From: Gonatopus flavifemur
Taxonomy: Eukaryota; Arthropoda; Insecta; Hymenoptera; Dryinidae
Length of the DNA: 64,000 bases
Direction of reading: 5' to 3'
Assembly: GCA_018340375.1 (NCBI GenBank)
Contig: JAFFJZ010000007.1
Span: forward strand, 20,806,001 to 20,870,000
Shown: positions 1-11,516 of the stretch, one piece after another
How the letters are laid out: the number at the start of each line of letters is the position of its first letter
How positions within the stretch are numbered: the stretch's first letter is position 1
Made by a program: the position numbers and the translations under genes
The notes under the pieces: generated by a model
Told to the model about the DNA's origin: nothing
The model's input: the letters and a program-made list of their open reading frames with translations, nothing else
Database searches by the model: none

Positions 1-65
1 TTGGAACGGAACGGTGATCTCAGTAGAATTTTAGTTTCTTATACGTTCCGTTCAATTCAGTCGCT

Positions 66-314
66 CTGCTCTCCCATGGGCCGGAATGTGCTGGAACGGA
101 ATATTATCATAACTGATGAAACTTGGTTTATAGCTTTCTGGTAGAACCTGGTAAAAGAAATCCGAGTAATAATTGATCAATTTTCATTCCGGTCGTAATC
201 GTTCCGGATCGTGTGCGACAAGGTATACGATTTCGAAGGAACGGAACGGGGACTAAAATGTCACTGAAAGTTTTGTTCCGTTCCGGTAGTCCATTCCGAT
301 GCATGGGAGAGCAG
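66..314. mobile_element. MITE, CTGCTCTCCCATG family, copy 1
   Basis: A 249-bp non-coding element with TIRs CTGCTCTCCCATG at the left and its complement at 302-314. The flanking bases do not give a clean target duplication. Two related elements with CTCCCATGGACCGGAATT in their ends lie at 611-771 and 27481-27610. No transposase is encoded, so it is non-autonomous. Confidence 0.75.
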
Positions 315-333
315 TCGTACACTGGGAAAAAAA

Positions 334-804
334 GGTAGTACGCGATGAGCCCGACTGGTAATAAGTCCGAATAGCACTCAAGCTGACTCAAGCCCGACTG
401 GCGTTAGCCCGACCGGATTATAACCCGAATGACAGTTGCCCCGACTAATTATAAAAATATAATTAAATACAATGGGAAATTAATCGAAATCAAAGCGTGA
501 TTGACTTTTAATTTATACATCTTTACAGTAAAAGGTTGAATAAGCTTTTATTTCGATCAATTTTCCATTTTATTTGATTATATTTTTATAACTAGTTGGG
601 TCAACTGTCAGGCTGGCCTCCCATGGACCGGAATTCGTTCCGGCGGAATGACTTTAAACCAATCGCTTTCACAATTTCTTTTAGAGCGTTCTATCAGAAA
701 TCTATAAAAAATTGTGAATTGGTTCAATTTTCATTCCGCCGGAACGAATTCCGGTCCATGGGAGGCCAGCCTATAAGTGCCATTCGGGCTTATCGCATAC
801 TACC
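334..804. mobile_element. Older foldback-type TIR element, interrupted
   Basis: The ends GGTAGTACGCGAT (334-346) and ATCGCATACTACC (792-804) are inverted repeats, followed inward by GAGCCCGACTGG against its complement. Inner arms around 440-490 and 545-605 are also inverted copies of each other. The right arm is split by the MITE at 611-771, so this element is older than that insertion. Confidence 0.7.
611..771. mobile_element. MITE, CTCCCATGGACCGG family, copy 2 (nested)
   Basis: A 161-bp element with nearly perfect TIRs of about 40 bp, beginning GGCTGGCCTCCCATGGACCG and ending with its complement. It lies inside the right arm of the 334-804 foldback element. The long open frame across it is a by-product of the palindrome and is not called as a gene. 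Confidence 0.8.
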
Positions 805-2435
805 TGATTCCCATTAAACTCTATACATACTAGAATGCATGCTCCCTAGATTTAAGCAATCAGACTGGTATAGTTTGTTGCATGAGCAAGAAAGAACAAG
901 ACGCCCCCAACATATTTCCTTTCTCTCTTTAAAATACATATATTAAAAGCAGATACCATCTCCCAACATACTGATCTCTCCCTCTGACCGGCCGATACTA
1001 TAGAAAAAGCGGAGAGTGCTCATTCCAGTGTAATATTGAGTTCAATGCTGATTCCAGTATATTACGTATATTACAGCAGAGATTGGCAGAGATGATAGAG
1101 TTCATTGGAGCACATTGGAGCCCCTTACCTTATGATAAATTCTGTAATATGTTTGTATGAAATTCCAATCGATCAATTAATAGTTCCGATAACTAGTAAC
1201 AACCAAAATGAATCAAAATCCAATACCAAAGAACGAAAGATACCGTAAATAAGATTTGTATAGTATATATACACGTGTGTATTTTACACTGTTTTACACT
1301 ATTCCATGCCGTTCCAGTCAAACATCAATAGAGTGATGTTATTGCAACAAATGATGGCACAGTCAGAATAACAAACCCCCGAACTCTTTCGAAGTGCGAT
1401 GAAAATTATGTTTATGTAATACTTATCGTGGATTGATTTTATTCGAAAATCAGTACCGATGAAGGTTTTAATCATTCGACTTTTTCTTGTTGATATAATA
1501 TATTTTCGAAAGCAATTTTGTACGACCAGATTTCTAACCGGCTTTGAAACCGATTACCATGACAACTGAAGAATCATTTCCAGATACGTTTTTACTACGA
1601 TATTTGTGTACGGAGAAAATATTTCATGTCACGATTGGTCCAAACCCATGGTATCCAAATCCATTTCTCTATCGAATGAAAGTATTAATTGATTATATAA
1701 TCGTCGACAGTGATATAGCGTAATTAAAGATTTTATATTGAACCACTTTGAACGTGTATTTATATCAACTTATGAAACTTCATTCAGTAAGTCTTGATTC
1801 TTCTGTACAATAAAAGCATGGATCAATTATTCATGCATTTTATCAAATTGTATTGTTCGGAATGTTGTGGAATCAATTGGTTTACTTTGATAAGCTTATC
1901 TTTCTTATCAGCCCCTTGATACTTGATGAATAATTAGACACTAATGGCAAGTGGTTTTTAAAAGTACCGTAGAACATCCACCTCATTTTAGTTATTAACT
2001 TGAATGACAAGTTTAGGTTTGTGAATTACAAAAGGTAAATTCAAATTCATACTTGGATAATGTTACATTTGAGATTTACTATAGAAAGTCTTTGATATAT
2101 TGTAATAGGAATGTTCGTTAATTAACATTGTTAATCAATGTTTGACATCATTGTCAGACAAAAATAAAATGTCAATTGTCGTATAATTTTTGTTCATGAA
2201 ACTCAATACCATATGCACAACGTAACGCAACACATTCTTCTTTGTTTCAAAGAAGATAAACATCTACAGCATGATTTTCCTGTTTCTAACAAAGCATGTG
2301 TCAAAGAAAGAGTAGCATATCTATATTCCCCTCTTGTTAATGATCTAGTTGAATATTAATGGATTTTTAGAATATGATTATTTCTTGCATCATTTGTATT
2401 ATGGTTTCTTCGTAGGTGAAATAAACTGACACAAA
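805..2435. other. Intergenic, upstream of the DUF229 gene
   Basis: About 1.6 kb of AT-rich DNA. I see no convincing coding exon, RNA gene or TIR pair. It should contain the promoter and 5' UTR of the plus-strand gene that follows, but no core promoter element can be assigned with confidence. Confidence 0.6.
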
Positions 2436-4958
2436 ATGAGAATTTCATCATGGTATCTTCGACGTCTTACAATAATAGCGCTGATTATTGCCCTGATTTT
2501 TTGTATCATGTACGTATTGAGATCTAATCTAGGAGACAACAATAAATCATTCAAGTAAGTGATTTCATAAGTGGTATATCATATATCTAATTTCATAATC
2601 TCTGATTCCAGTATTCTCGTATCACAAGCAATTAAGAATTCTCAGCCGCATTTCAGAGATGGAGTTGTCGGATGCAAGCTTCCCGAACTTGATGTATCCA
2701 ATCCAGAAATAATGAAATATCTTCACGATGTTCCTCCATTATCCTGTAGTCCTGAAGATTGGGTCTCGGTGGAAGGATCAAAAGTTTACATAAATGATGA
2801 AGCAAAAAAAAATCGCGTAATAGTTTGCTCCTTCAGCGGTAATACCAATCGTTCTATAAACAAAATTCATGCACAATTTGATTTTCAATTTATTTTTTTA
2901 CAGAAATCGTTAGAATAGATGATTCACATTTCAAAAGATTGGAAACCAAAGACTCGGTAGACTATTATATCCTTGAACATAGTGATTTTGTTGACGTACA
3001 ATGTCAATCTGAAGATGGAAAAAAGTGAGTACAAAGAAAAAGAAGGTCTTTTGTTTGAAATCATTCTAACAATGTGATAATCTTGTAGATGGCATAGCGT
3101 AGTGGCAGGTGTCAAGCAAGATCCTCACATCAAGAAAACTGCAAATTGGGAAAAAGTTACGGACGATGCGCTTAAATTGAATGTTCTAATGTTTGGTTTT
3201 GATTCTTTGTCGAGAAATACATTTATACGTAAACTTCCAAAAACGTACAATTACATGACAAAAGAATTGAACTCTCTGGTATTGGAAGGATACAATATAG
3301 TCGGCGATGGAACACCGCAAGCTCTTATTCCAATTCTTACTGGTAAAATTGAACTCGAATTACCAGAAACTCGAAAGCGTATGGGATCTAAAGCAAATTA
3401 TGTTAACATATATCCATTCGTATGGAATAAATATAAAAAGAATGGGTACATTACTGGATTCATGGAAGATGTTTATCATATTGGAACATTTACATATCGT
3501 TTAAAAGGTTTCAAAGAACAGCCAACCGATCATTATATGAGAACATATTATATGGCTGCTTCACCACTATTTAAATACTCAAAAAAGTTTTGTATGGGTG
3601 GTGTTCCTTGACATATGGTAATGAAATTTTAGATCTACTTATTTATGCAATAAATACATGGATTTTGTTTTTCAGGTCATGTTAAATTATATCAAAACTA
3701 TTTTCGACACGTATAAAAAGCAGCCAAAGTTTATATTCGGATTTCATGGAGAACTTTCCCACGATTCATATAACGATATTGGAGTTGCGGATAACGATTT
3801 GTGCCACTGGATGAAAGAATTACAAGAAACAGGGCATTTAAACAACACGGTTTTAGTCATAATGAGTGATCATGGTCATAGGTTGGTAACACTCAAGATG
3901 AATTTAGATAAATACGTGAACTAATTATAGATCGTGATATTTGATCAAAAAAGCTAAAATTTTACTATTCACTTATCAATATATTGATATTTTTCAACAG
4001 ATTTGCGGAAATTCGTAATACGTTACAAGGAAAACAAGAAGAAAGACTACCTTTTTTTTCGTTCACTTTTCCACCGTGGTTCAAACACGCTTATCCTCAA
4101 GCTTATGAAAATTTTGTACACAACACTAAACGTCTCACAAGTCCATTTGATGTGCACAAAACATTAGAAAATATTCTTAGTTTCAAAACACCTCAAGTGG
4201 GAGATCGCGAAAGTCGAGCTATCAGCTTATTCGATAAGGTCGATTACACTTGATTCAGAGCTTTGAAGAGAGAAATTCGAGGAATATCTCAAATGATTTT
4301 TGTTTTATAAAATCCACAGATACCTATAAAAAGAACTTGCGTCGATGCATTCATAGAACCACATTGGTGCGCTTGTTTATTGTGGGAAGAAATTTCAGTC
4401 CAAGATCCTACCGCCGTAGCTGCAGCTGAATATTTAGTTCAATCTCTTAACGCGTATACGGAATTAAACCGAATGATATGCGAGGAATTGCGGTTGGGTA
4501 AAATATTGTGGGCTGGAAAACTAATTCCTACCAAAGGTAAGTATTTATTAATATGAATAATACATCGTTCGAATATTAAATTCCGAATTTGTATCTTCAT
4601 ACCTGAAGGTTTACTGAAGTTCCAAAAATCTGGAGATCAAGATGGATTCATCGGTGATTTTTCTGCCCAAACAAAAATCAAAACAGAAGTATATCAGTTG
4701 AAAATTCAAACGCAGCCTGGGGAAGGATTATTCGAAGCGAGCATTACGTATGATGTTGATAAAAATACTTTTAATACCAAGGTAAGTTTAACTAAAATTA
4801 TTCATAAGATACGTTTTCTACACAGATATAATACGTGATGCATCTTATTCGCTCAACAGATCACCGATGCCAGTAGAATTAATAAATATGGAAGTCAGGC
4901 ACGATGTGTCGAAAATTCGTTATACCATTTACGTAAATATTGTTATTGTAAGGATTAA
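2436..4958 (+). pseudogene. DUF229 (sulfatase-like) membrane protein gene, probably inactivated
   Basis: Nine exons join with GT-AG introns: 2436-2554, 2612-2838, 2904-3024, 3089-3617, 3676-3881, 4001-4238, 4320-4537, 4609-4781, 4860-4958, for about 642 codons. Residues 1-30 form a basic N-terminus and a hydrophobic stretch (LTIIALIIALIFCIMYVL), a signal anchor suggesting a type II membrane protein. DUF229 hallmarks are NVLMFGFDSLSR, GFKEQPTDHYMRTYY, FGFHGELSHD, MSDHGHRF, TCVDAF..PHWCACL and the C-terminal SRINKYG...YCYCKD. The family has an alkaline-phosphatase/sulfatase-like fold; its substrate is not established. Two lesions are visible: codon 330 is TGA (3609-3611), where Arg (CGA) would fit before HMVMLNYIK, and the A5 run at 4500-4504 puts the end of exon 7 out of frame with exon 8. 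A weak donor at 4498 could bypass the second lesion by dropping about 13 residues. Family identity is firm; pseudogene status is inferred and sequencing error is the main alternative. Confidence 0.85.
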
Positions 4959-5102
4959 TGGATCTGATTTTTTTACTTCCATGTTCCTTATATATAAGGG
5001 AAGGAAAGTACTGTGATAGTGTCAAAAATTCATGATGCAGAAGGGGATATTTCGCCTTTGCCAAACGCATCAGAACGTTGGAAAAATGCGATTCCCAAAA
5101 AT

Positions 5103-5160
5103 GTCTGTGTGTGTGTGTGTGTGTGTATGTGTGTATGTATGTGTATGTTTGTATGTTAAG
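5103..5160. repeat. TG/TATG microsatellite
   Basis: A run of TG dinucleotides grading into GTATG units just downstream of the DUF229 stop codon. The open frames here (repeated VCVC or THTH) are products of the simple repeat. Confidence 0.9.
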
Positions 5161-5360
5161 TGTATGCACATCTGATTCTTTGGCGCACGATAACTCTCAT
5201 CAGAATGCACCAATTGTAATGATTTTTTCCCCACATGTTCTTCTTAGAAAGGACTCGAGGCCTATTGAGTTTGGTATCGATCGGATAACGCGTTTTGGAA
5301 ATATTGCGGAATATTGACATCCTGATATCACTGACAGCCTGTCACACCCTGTGACCTCTC

Positions 5361-5632
5361 ATCATCATCATCATAAAGTAATCAGTCTTGTGACTGGTTT
5401 GATGAAATCCTCCAACCCTGTCTATTATCCGCTAACCGCTTAATTTCTGCATATCTACGACGACCCTTATCTTGTATAATTTGCTTCATATAACTTAATC
5501 TAGGTCTACCTCTTCGAGTTTTACCATTCATTTTTCCTTCCAATATTGTTTACAATAAGCCATCATGCCTTAATGTGTGTCTTATCAGATTACTTCTTCT
5601 TTTCACGACCTGTCTGAAAAGACTTCTTTTTA
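5361..5632 (-). mobile_element. Non-LTR retrotransposon, 3' end of ORF2 with tail
   Basis: Read on the minus strand this gives RRSNLIRHTLRHDGLL, then KTRRGRPRLSYMKQIIQD and the C-terminus WRISSNQSQD with a stop at 5382-5384, a typical non-LTR ORF2 ending. It is followed by an (ATG)n-like tail at 5361-5374. One in-frame stop is present. The upstream part of the same ORF2 resumes at 8735, because the element at 5631-8734 is inserted between them. Confidence 0.8.
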
Positions 5633-7045
5633 GGCACTCATTGGTATACGTAGTATACCAGCACGGAGTGCCTATTGCACCCGCTATCGTACGCTCTGAC
5701 CGTATCTTCTAAAATATTTGAGTAATCCAATTGGAAGTTGGATAGTTTTTCATTTCATGCAATACTGATTGATAATCCGTGGGGTTGTCTGTATGTCTGT
5801 CTGTCTGTCTGTATTTGGGATAACTCTGGACCGAGTGGACCAAATTGGATGAAATTTATACAAGACCTTCTTCAAACCCTTCCCCAAGGACTATTTTTTG
5901 CTTCTTCGCAAAGAGGAAGCATAGTGATCGTTTCGGAGACCCGAAAATTTTTTTTCCTCCAAACTCAAAATTCCTTACACCAAACGGCTCCCCAAAACTC
6001 GGAGAACAATTTTGGTTTGGTGTCCGATGTCCGTCTGTCTGTATGTCTGTCTGTTTGGCGTCTGTATGTCAATATTTACACGAACGCGCATATTTTCCGT
6101 TTGAGATATCCAATCGTCATGAAATTTTTATCACAGTTGTCGGCAAGGTCGATGATAGTCTCATATTTGTTTCAGCCCGATACGTACACAAGAATTTGAT
6201 GAAGATGAGCAGATGTAGCAAAAACTTGTCATTTTTGCGAACGCGCATATCTTTGCTCCCTGTTATCCAATTGCAATAACATTTATATCACGCTCTAGTC
6301 ATGATCCAATAGTGGCCCCATACGAGTTTCATCGCAGTCGGTTAAAAATTGTGGAGAATTTATTTTTGCGATTCGCATCATTTTACAACATTTTAAAAGC
6401 ATGTCTTTCCTATGTCATTATCATCCGAATGATAGCAAACTCACGAGATGTTAATGGTACAATATATGTTTTTTTATTGCAATCGGACAAGTCCTTCTAT
6501 TTTTTTTAAATTTTTTTCTGAAAAAATGGGTGATCTCGGAGAAAATTTTCTCCGCTGTATACATATATATATATATAAGTAATTTTCTCCGCAGCCTGGA
6601 ATATTCGTTATCTTGGCTTGAATCGATGAATTATTATGAAACATGGGTCCTAGGGGTTTTAGAGGGTGAGGAATTCGAATCTGACATCGAAAAACGAATT
6701 CCAGATGGCGGATCCAACATGGCGAACGTGAATCCAGTCAATTTTGCATTCAGGTACAGATTTATGTGAAACATGGGTTCTAGGGGTTTTCGAGGGTGCT
6801 GAATTCGAATCTGGGTCAAATCCCGAATTCATGATAGCGGATCCAAGATGGCGGACGTGAATTTAGTCATTCTGGCTGTAATAAACAAAATTATATTGTT
6901 ATATGTAACACGGGTTCTAGGGATTTTCAAGGGTGCTGAATCAAAATCTGGGCTCCAATCTTGGAAGAAAATAATAATTTCGATCTTCCCGTGTAAGCTT
7001 TACTGCATCCGAAGACTCTCCAAGAGCTGGTTGACGTTATGACAA

Positions 7046-8290
7046 CCCGGGAAAAAAAATTCCATATATGGACCCATAAATGGATTCATGTATGACCATA
7101 TATGAATTTTAGCCATATATGCTTTTATATGGTTATATATGAAAGTGGGGAATCTACACTGAGAGAAATCGCTTAGTTGCGTGAGCAAAAATACTTTAGT
7201 TGATAATCTTTTAGTTGATTTGAATAAATCTTTATTTGATATAAATAAAAATTTGTTTGCGGTAGCAAAAACGATGATTTGACGTCTATTCATTTTGAAT
7301 AAAAAAATTCAGTCAATAGTAGCATAAGTAATTTATTTTTGACAACTAACAATTCAAGTTCCTCAGCAAATAGAATCTGATTACGCATCCGCTGAATACC
7401 ATTTCATCATTTTCAATTGTTTCACCGGCATTCCCAGCCATGTATATTTTCCAACGACACGCCTGCAATCGCGTGCGACGGCGATACGGAATTTTGGATT
7501 TTATTGTTGGAAGAATAGATTACTCCATAGCAAAAGTTTTCAGTTTCATTGGTTCAAAGGTTTTTGGAACGTGTTGTCTGAAGAATATTCGTACAAAATC
7601 TTTTTTTATACAGTGAAATGGTGCTAAAATATGGAGCAAGTAGAAATGAAAAGAATTTTTCAGAATCTCTCATGACTAAATATCCTCAGCAAAAATCATT
7701 CTAGTTATTCTCCAGACCTTGCAAGACCTTACGATGCCCTTGCGAGGGACTTTGAAGGCCTAGCAAGCACTTGTAATAACCTAGAAAATCACTGGAGTCA
7801 TTTCTAGCCAGGTTGTTTAGTGATTCCTGGTATATATTTGATTTACAATAACCAACAATATTTCAGTACAATCATATTGTATCGACTAAATAATTTAGTT
7901 GGAATAACATTTTGATTTACTTGGAATATTTGGTTAGCACAACGTCAAAATATTCATTTGTGAGAAGTGAAAGTTTTACTCAATCCAACTAAATTCAATT
8001 AACTAAACAAAATGCGTTAATCGTTGATTTGAATAAAAGTCTAGCTGTCTGATATATGAATAAATTATTTTGCTGCTGTGGCATTTAGTTACAGCAACTA
8101 TGTGATTTTTCTCAGTGTATCAGCATTGATCTCACTTCTCTCTCCTTTGGTTTTTCATCACGTTCGATAAAAAATTGTGACATTTTTTTGTCCATATATG
8201 CTCATATATGATCTCATATATGTTTATATATGTTCATATATGATTCATATACGCTCAGGTACGACCGTATATGAATTATTTTTTCCCGGG
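7046..8290. mobile_element. CCCGGGAAAA TIR element with ATATATG subterminal repeats
   Basis: The ends are CCCGGGAAAAAAAATTC and GAATTATTTTTTCCCGGG. Many CATATATG motifs cluster near both ends (7060-7140 and 8195-8270). Copy 2 of the host element reads GATAACTGCACAC without interruption at 53267, which gives the empty site and an AA duplication. It contains the CACTGAG element at 7157-8117 and no coding sequence. Confidence 0.8.
7157..8117. mobile_element. CACTGAG TIR element, 961 bp, TA target
   Basis: The ends CACTGAGAGAAATCGC and ATTTTTCTCAGTG are flanked on both sides by TA. The TA duplication fits the Tc1/mariner superfamily. It has no transposase. Related short elements with the same termini lie at 47639-47844, 48027-48281 and 53780-54041. 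Confidence 0.8.
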
Positions 8291-9887
8291 AACTGCGCAC
8301 TAGTGAGAATCCAAAAGTGAAGGAAGTAGCTATTGAAACAAATGAAGCCTGAAAATATTCCGATTCATTCCTAAATTACGCCTAAATAACTCTTCGTTAC
8401 GCTTATTACGCTTAAATGACTTTCAGCTCACGCTTTCGTCGCGCTTCCAGGCTTTATTTTTACCAGGACAGTTGAAATTCTGCAGTTCTCCAGGTACATG
8501 TTCCTGAATCATTTGGAGATGGTATAAAGGATGGTAGGCAATAAGTTCCAGGCTTTCTGAATATTACATTGACAAAGTTTCTCAATTGTGCCCTTTCATA
8601 TATCCCCGGATATCTGAATTGTTCAAAATGCGAGCATATGTGGGCTACGATCCATTCAAAATGAGCAAAGCGAATTTTGAAGGGGGCCGGACTGCTGAGC
8701 GAAGCGAAGCAGTCAGAGGGCGGAGCCCTCTGGTTTCATTTACCTTCTCAAGTACTTCTTCATTTTTTACTTTCTCTATCCACTTCACTCTAAGCATCCT
8801 CCTATAGCACCACATTTCAAAAGCTTCAAGTCTTCGTTGGTCCGTTTTTCCAATTGTCCAAGTTTCGCAACCATATATTGCTGTGCTCTAAACGTAACTG
8901 TTCAAGAATTTCTTCATTGCTGTTGAACTAATATTCTTCGAACATAATAACTGTTTCTTTTGGTGAAGAGCCTGTTTTCCTTGTGCTATTCTTGCTCTTA
9001 TATCTCTCTCGCTTTTGCCGTTTTCTGTAATTATACTTCCTAGATATTTAAATTCTTTCACTTGCTGAATTGTCTCTGCATCTATTTTGATTTTTGTTCT
9101 TCTTGATGTTTTCGCAGTTGTACAAATCATGAATTTTGTTTTGTCCTTATACATATTCATACAATAGTTTTCTAGTAATGTCGTTTTCATAGTGTTGAGA
9201 GTATTTTCTAACTCAGCACCACTCGTAGCTAATATAGCTATGTCATCCGCAAATCTCAACATGCTTACACTTTCACCTTGAATCTGTAAGTTCAATTGCA
9301 CTTGCTCCTTCACTTCGTTCATCGCTTCTTCTATATACAAATTGAAAATCAATGGCGATAGTGAGCATCCTGTCTCACCCCTCTTTTAATTTGTGCTTCT
9401 CCTTTTTGACCCTCTATTTCTATTTTTGCGGTTTGATTCTCATATAATTCATATATTATTCTCCTATCCTTGAAATTAATTTCTACCTTTTTCAAAATCG
9501 TGAACATTTTCTCCTAATAAACATTATCGAAAGCTTTTTGTATATCTACAAAACCTATATACACAGACTTTTTTAACTCTAGACTTTTCTCTACCACTGT
9601 TCATGAGCGTTAATATTGCTCCCCGCGTTCCCCTCTTTTTCCTAGCATCGAACTGGTCTTCTGCTAATCTACTCTCTATTTCATTCTCTATTCTCCTGTA
9701 TATAATTTTGTTCGGTATTTTCGAGGCATGTGAAGTTAAACTAATCGTTCTGTAGTTCTTGCATTTGTCTGCTCCTCGTTTTTTTGGAATGGCGACAATT
9801 TTATTCTTCTGGAAATCTTTCGGTACTTCTGCTCTTTCGTACATATCTCTGACCAATTCAAACAGTGCATCACGAGTTCTCTGACTG

Positions 9888-10095
9888 CCCACATAGCAAC
9901 AGAGGTTATGTCGTTCCAAAAGTATTCTAAAAGATATCTTTGAGATGTCTCATGCAACATGAAAAGAACGATTTAAGAAAGATTTGTTCTTGAGAAAGGA
10001 TCTTTTTTAAATTCTTCTTTTTATGTTGCATAAGATTTCTTGAAGATATCTTTTAGAATACTTTTGGAACGACATAGCCTCTGTTCCTATGTGGG
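9888..10095. mobile_element. CCCACATAG MITE, 208 bp, TG target
   Basis: Inverted arms of about 60 bp start CCCACATAGCAACAGAGG and end CCTCTGTTCCTATGTGGG, with AAGATATCTT motifs inside. TG occurs on both sides. It splits the reverse transcriptase frame between KAST and VRELV. Confidence 0.85.
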
Positions 10096-10147
10096 TGGAA
10101 GCTTTGATAAGGTCCGCACTTATGCCATCTATTCCTGGCGCTTTATT

Positions 10148-10464
10148 CCCAAGCGGCAACAGAAGTTCAAAGTATATACGAAATAGAAACGTTCATAGAA
10201 TTCACGAATGAGATACGAAGAACATATGATGGAAATTCATGGAATATTCGAATGAGACTGTTTTAAATGTACTTAGAACGTACATAGTACATTCGAAATG
10301 TACGATATTCATTCAATCGACGATCGGTTGACCTACCGTCGTATATTCGATTATATACGTTCGATGAATATGCATAGCACCTATGAAACGGTCTCTTGGA
10401 ATGTACATAGAACATATTTCGAATATTCTGAGAACGTTCATAGTATATTCTGGTGCTACTTAGG
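10148..10464. mobile_element. CCCAAGCGGCA MITE, copy 1, TT target
   Basis: The left end is CCCAAGCGGCAACAG and the right end TCTGGTGCTACTTAGG, imperfect TIRs. Removing it with one copy of the TT (AA on the minus strand) restores the reverse transcriptase motif KNNKAPGIDG, which fixes the insertion point. Other copies are at 12272-12832 and 34096-34589. Confidence 0.85.
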
Positions 10465-11244
10465 TTATTTTTCAATTCTTTTAAAGCCCTCTCGAATTCT
10501 GATCTCAAAATTGAATCTCCCAATTCTTCTTCATCGACATCTTCCTCCCTCTCTAAAAATCCTATATTATCGCTTCCTTTATACAGATCTTCTAAATGAT
10601 TAATCCATTGTTCTATTTTTTCCTCCGTTCTTATCAGTTGTTTCCCTAGAGAATTTTTAATCTTACTGCTTCTAGATTTTATTTGTCCAAAAAATCTCTT
10701 AACAATCCTATATGCCTCATCTATTTTCCCTAAATGTAATCTTACTTCTATATCCTGACATTTTCCCTCTAACCATTGTTCTTTTGCTTTCCTTGATTCT
10801 CTTATTATTTTATTCCTCAGTGCCTTGTATGTCTGCTGGTCTTGTTCTTTTGCATTAATTAAATTGAGAATTTCTTCCGTTATCCATGGTTTCTTAGGCT
10901 CTACTCCATCGTTCTTCAAAATTTCATCTGCACATTGTTCTATGTTCCCCTTTATATTCGTCCATCTACTCTCTATTTCCAAGTCTTTCTCTTGTCGATC
11001 CTCCAATCTTTCGTCCAACATCGCTTTGAATGCCTCCTGTATTTGTTCTTGTTTGAGATTCTTCAAATTCCATCTTTTTTGCATTTTCCTTTTCTCCTTC
11101 AGAGCTTTGAATTTCAGAGAACATTTCATGAGCAGCATGTTGTGATCATTATCTATATCCGCGTCTGGATAAGTTTTACAGCTTTCAAATTTTCTAGTTT
11201 TCCTGTTTGTCTCAGTGCTCTTCCCTATCTTCTTTGGTTTTCTA

Positions 11245-11516
11245 CACTGTAAAAAATTGCTTCCTGAATTTCATATAAATTTATGTGAAGCAATTAAAAT
11301 ATAAATTTTGTATTAATTTTCAAAACTTTTCTGACTTTTCATATCAAATATCATGATATCTCATACAGAATTATGATTTTTCATGCATTCTTATATGAAT
11401 TTTAACACATTTTGCATTGAATTTCATGAATTCATGATTGACCTTGATTTCAATTACATATTTCAGAATTTTCATATTCATCTCATACATGAAATTTCAG
11501 AGTATTTTTTACAGTG
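11245..11516. mobile_element. CACTGTAAAAAAT MITE, 272 bp, TA target
   Basis: The ends CACTGTAAAAAATTGC and GTATTTTTTACAGTG are flanked by TA on both sides, and the interior is AT-rich with many TTCAT/ATGAA motifs. It lies at the upstream limit of the recognisable non-LTR ORF2. A relative with a similar terminus is at 45819-46136. Confidence 0.8.

Larger units (their letters stand above)
5631..8734. mobile_element. Helentron-like non-autonomous element, copy 1 (interrupted)
   Basis: It starts with a hairpin, GGCACTC...GAGTGCC, at 5633-5672, carries a GTCT/GTCTG microsatellite at 5789-5812 and repeated GATGGCGGATCCAA blocks at 6700-6870, and ends in a GC hairpin, GAGGGCGGAGCCCTC (8716-8730), followed by TGG. 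It is inserted into the non-LTR element at a run of T with no clear duplication. A subterminal inverted repeat, a GTCY microsatellite, a 3' hairpin and T-T insertion are features described for Helentron/DINE-1-like elements; that classification is inference. A second copy spans 47615-59264. Without the 7046-8290 insertion this copy is about 1.86 kb. The frames inside it are not supported as genes. Confidence 0.65.
8735..11242 (-). mobile_element. Non-LTR retrotransposon, ORF2 endonuclease end and reverse transcriptase (decayed)
   Basis: On the minus strand, from 11.17 kb downwards, the pieces are DNDHNMLLMK (end of the endonuclease domain), a Lys/Glu-rich linker, KAPGIDGISADLIKAS, FQKNKIVAIPKKRGADKCKNYRTISL, a GVRQGCSLSP region at about 9355-9385 broken by a one-base deletion, LRFADDIAIL (the FADD catalytic box), VKEFKYLGSIIT and YGCETWTIGKTDQRR. 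These are standard non-LTR reverse transcriptase motifs. The copy is dead: it has frameshifts, stops and three insertions (5631-8734, 9888-10095, 10148-10464). The upstream endonuclease part is missing beyond the MITE at 11245. The clade is not assigned. Confidence 0.85.

Noticed and set aside
5100..5317. Secreted or membrane peptide from the VCVCVYVCMYV frame
   Set aside because: Product of the TG microsatellite on one strand and of CA on the other.
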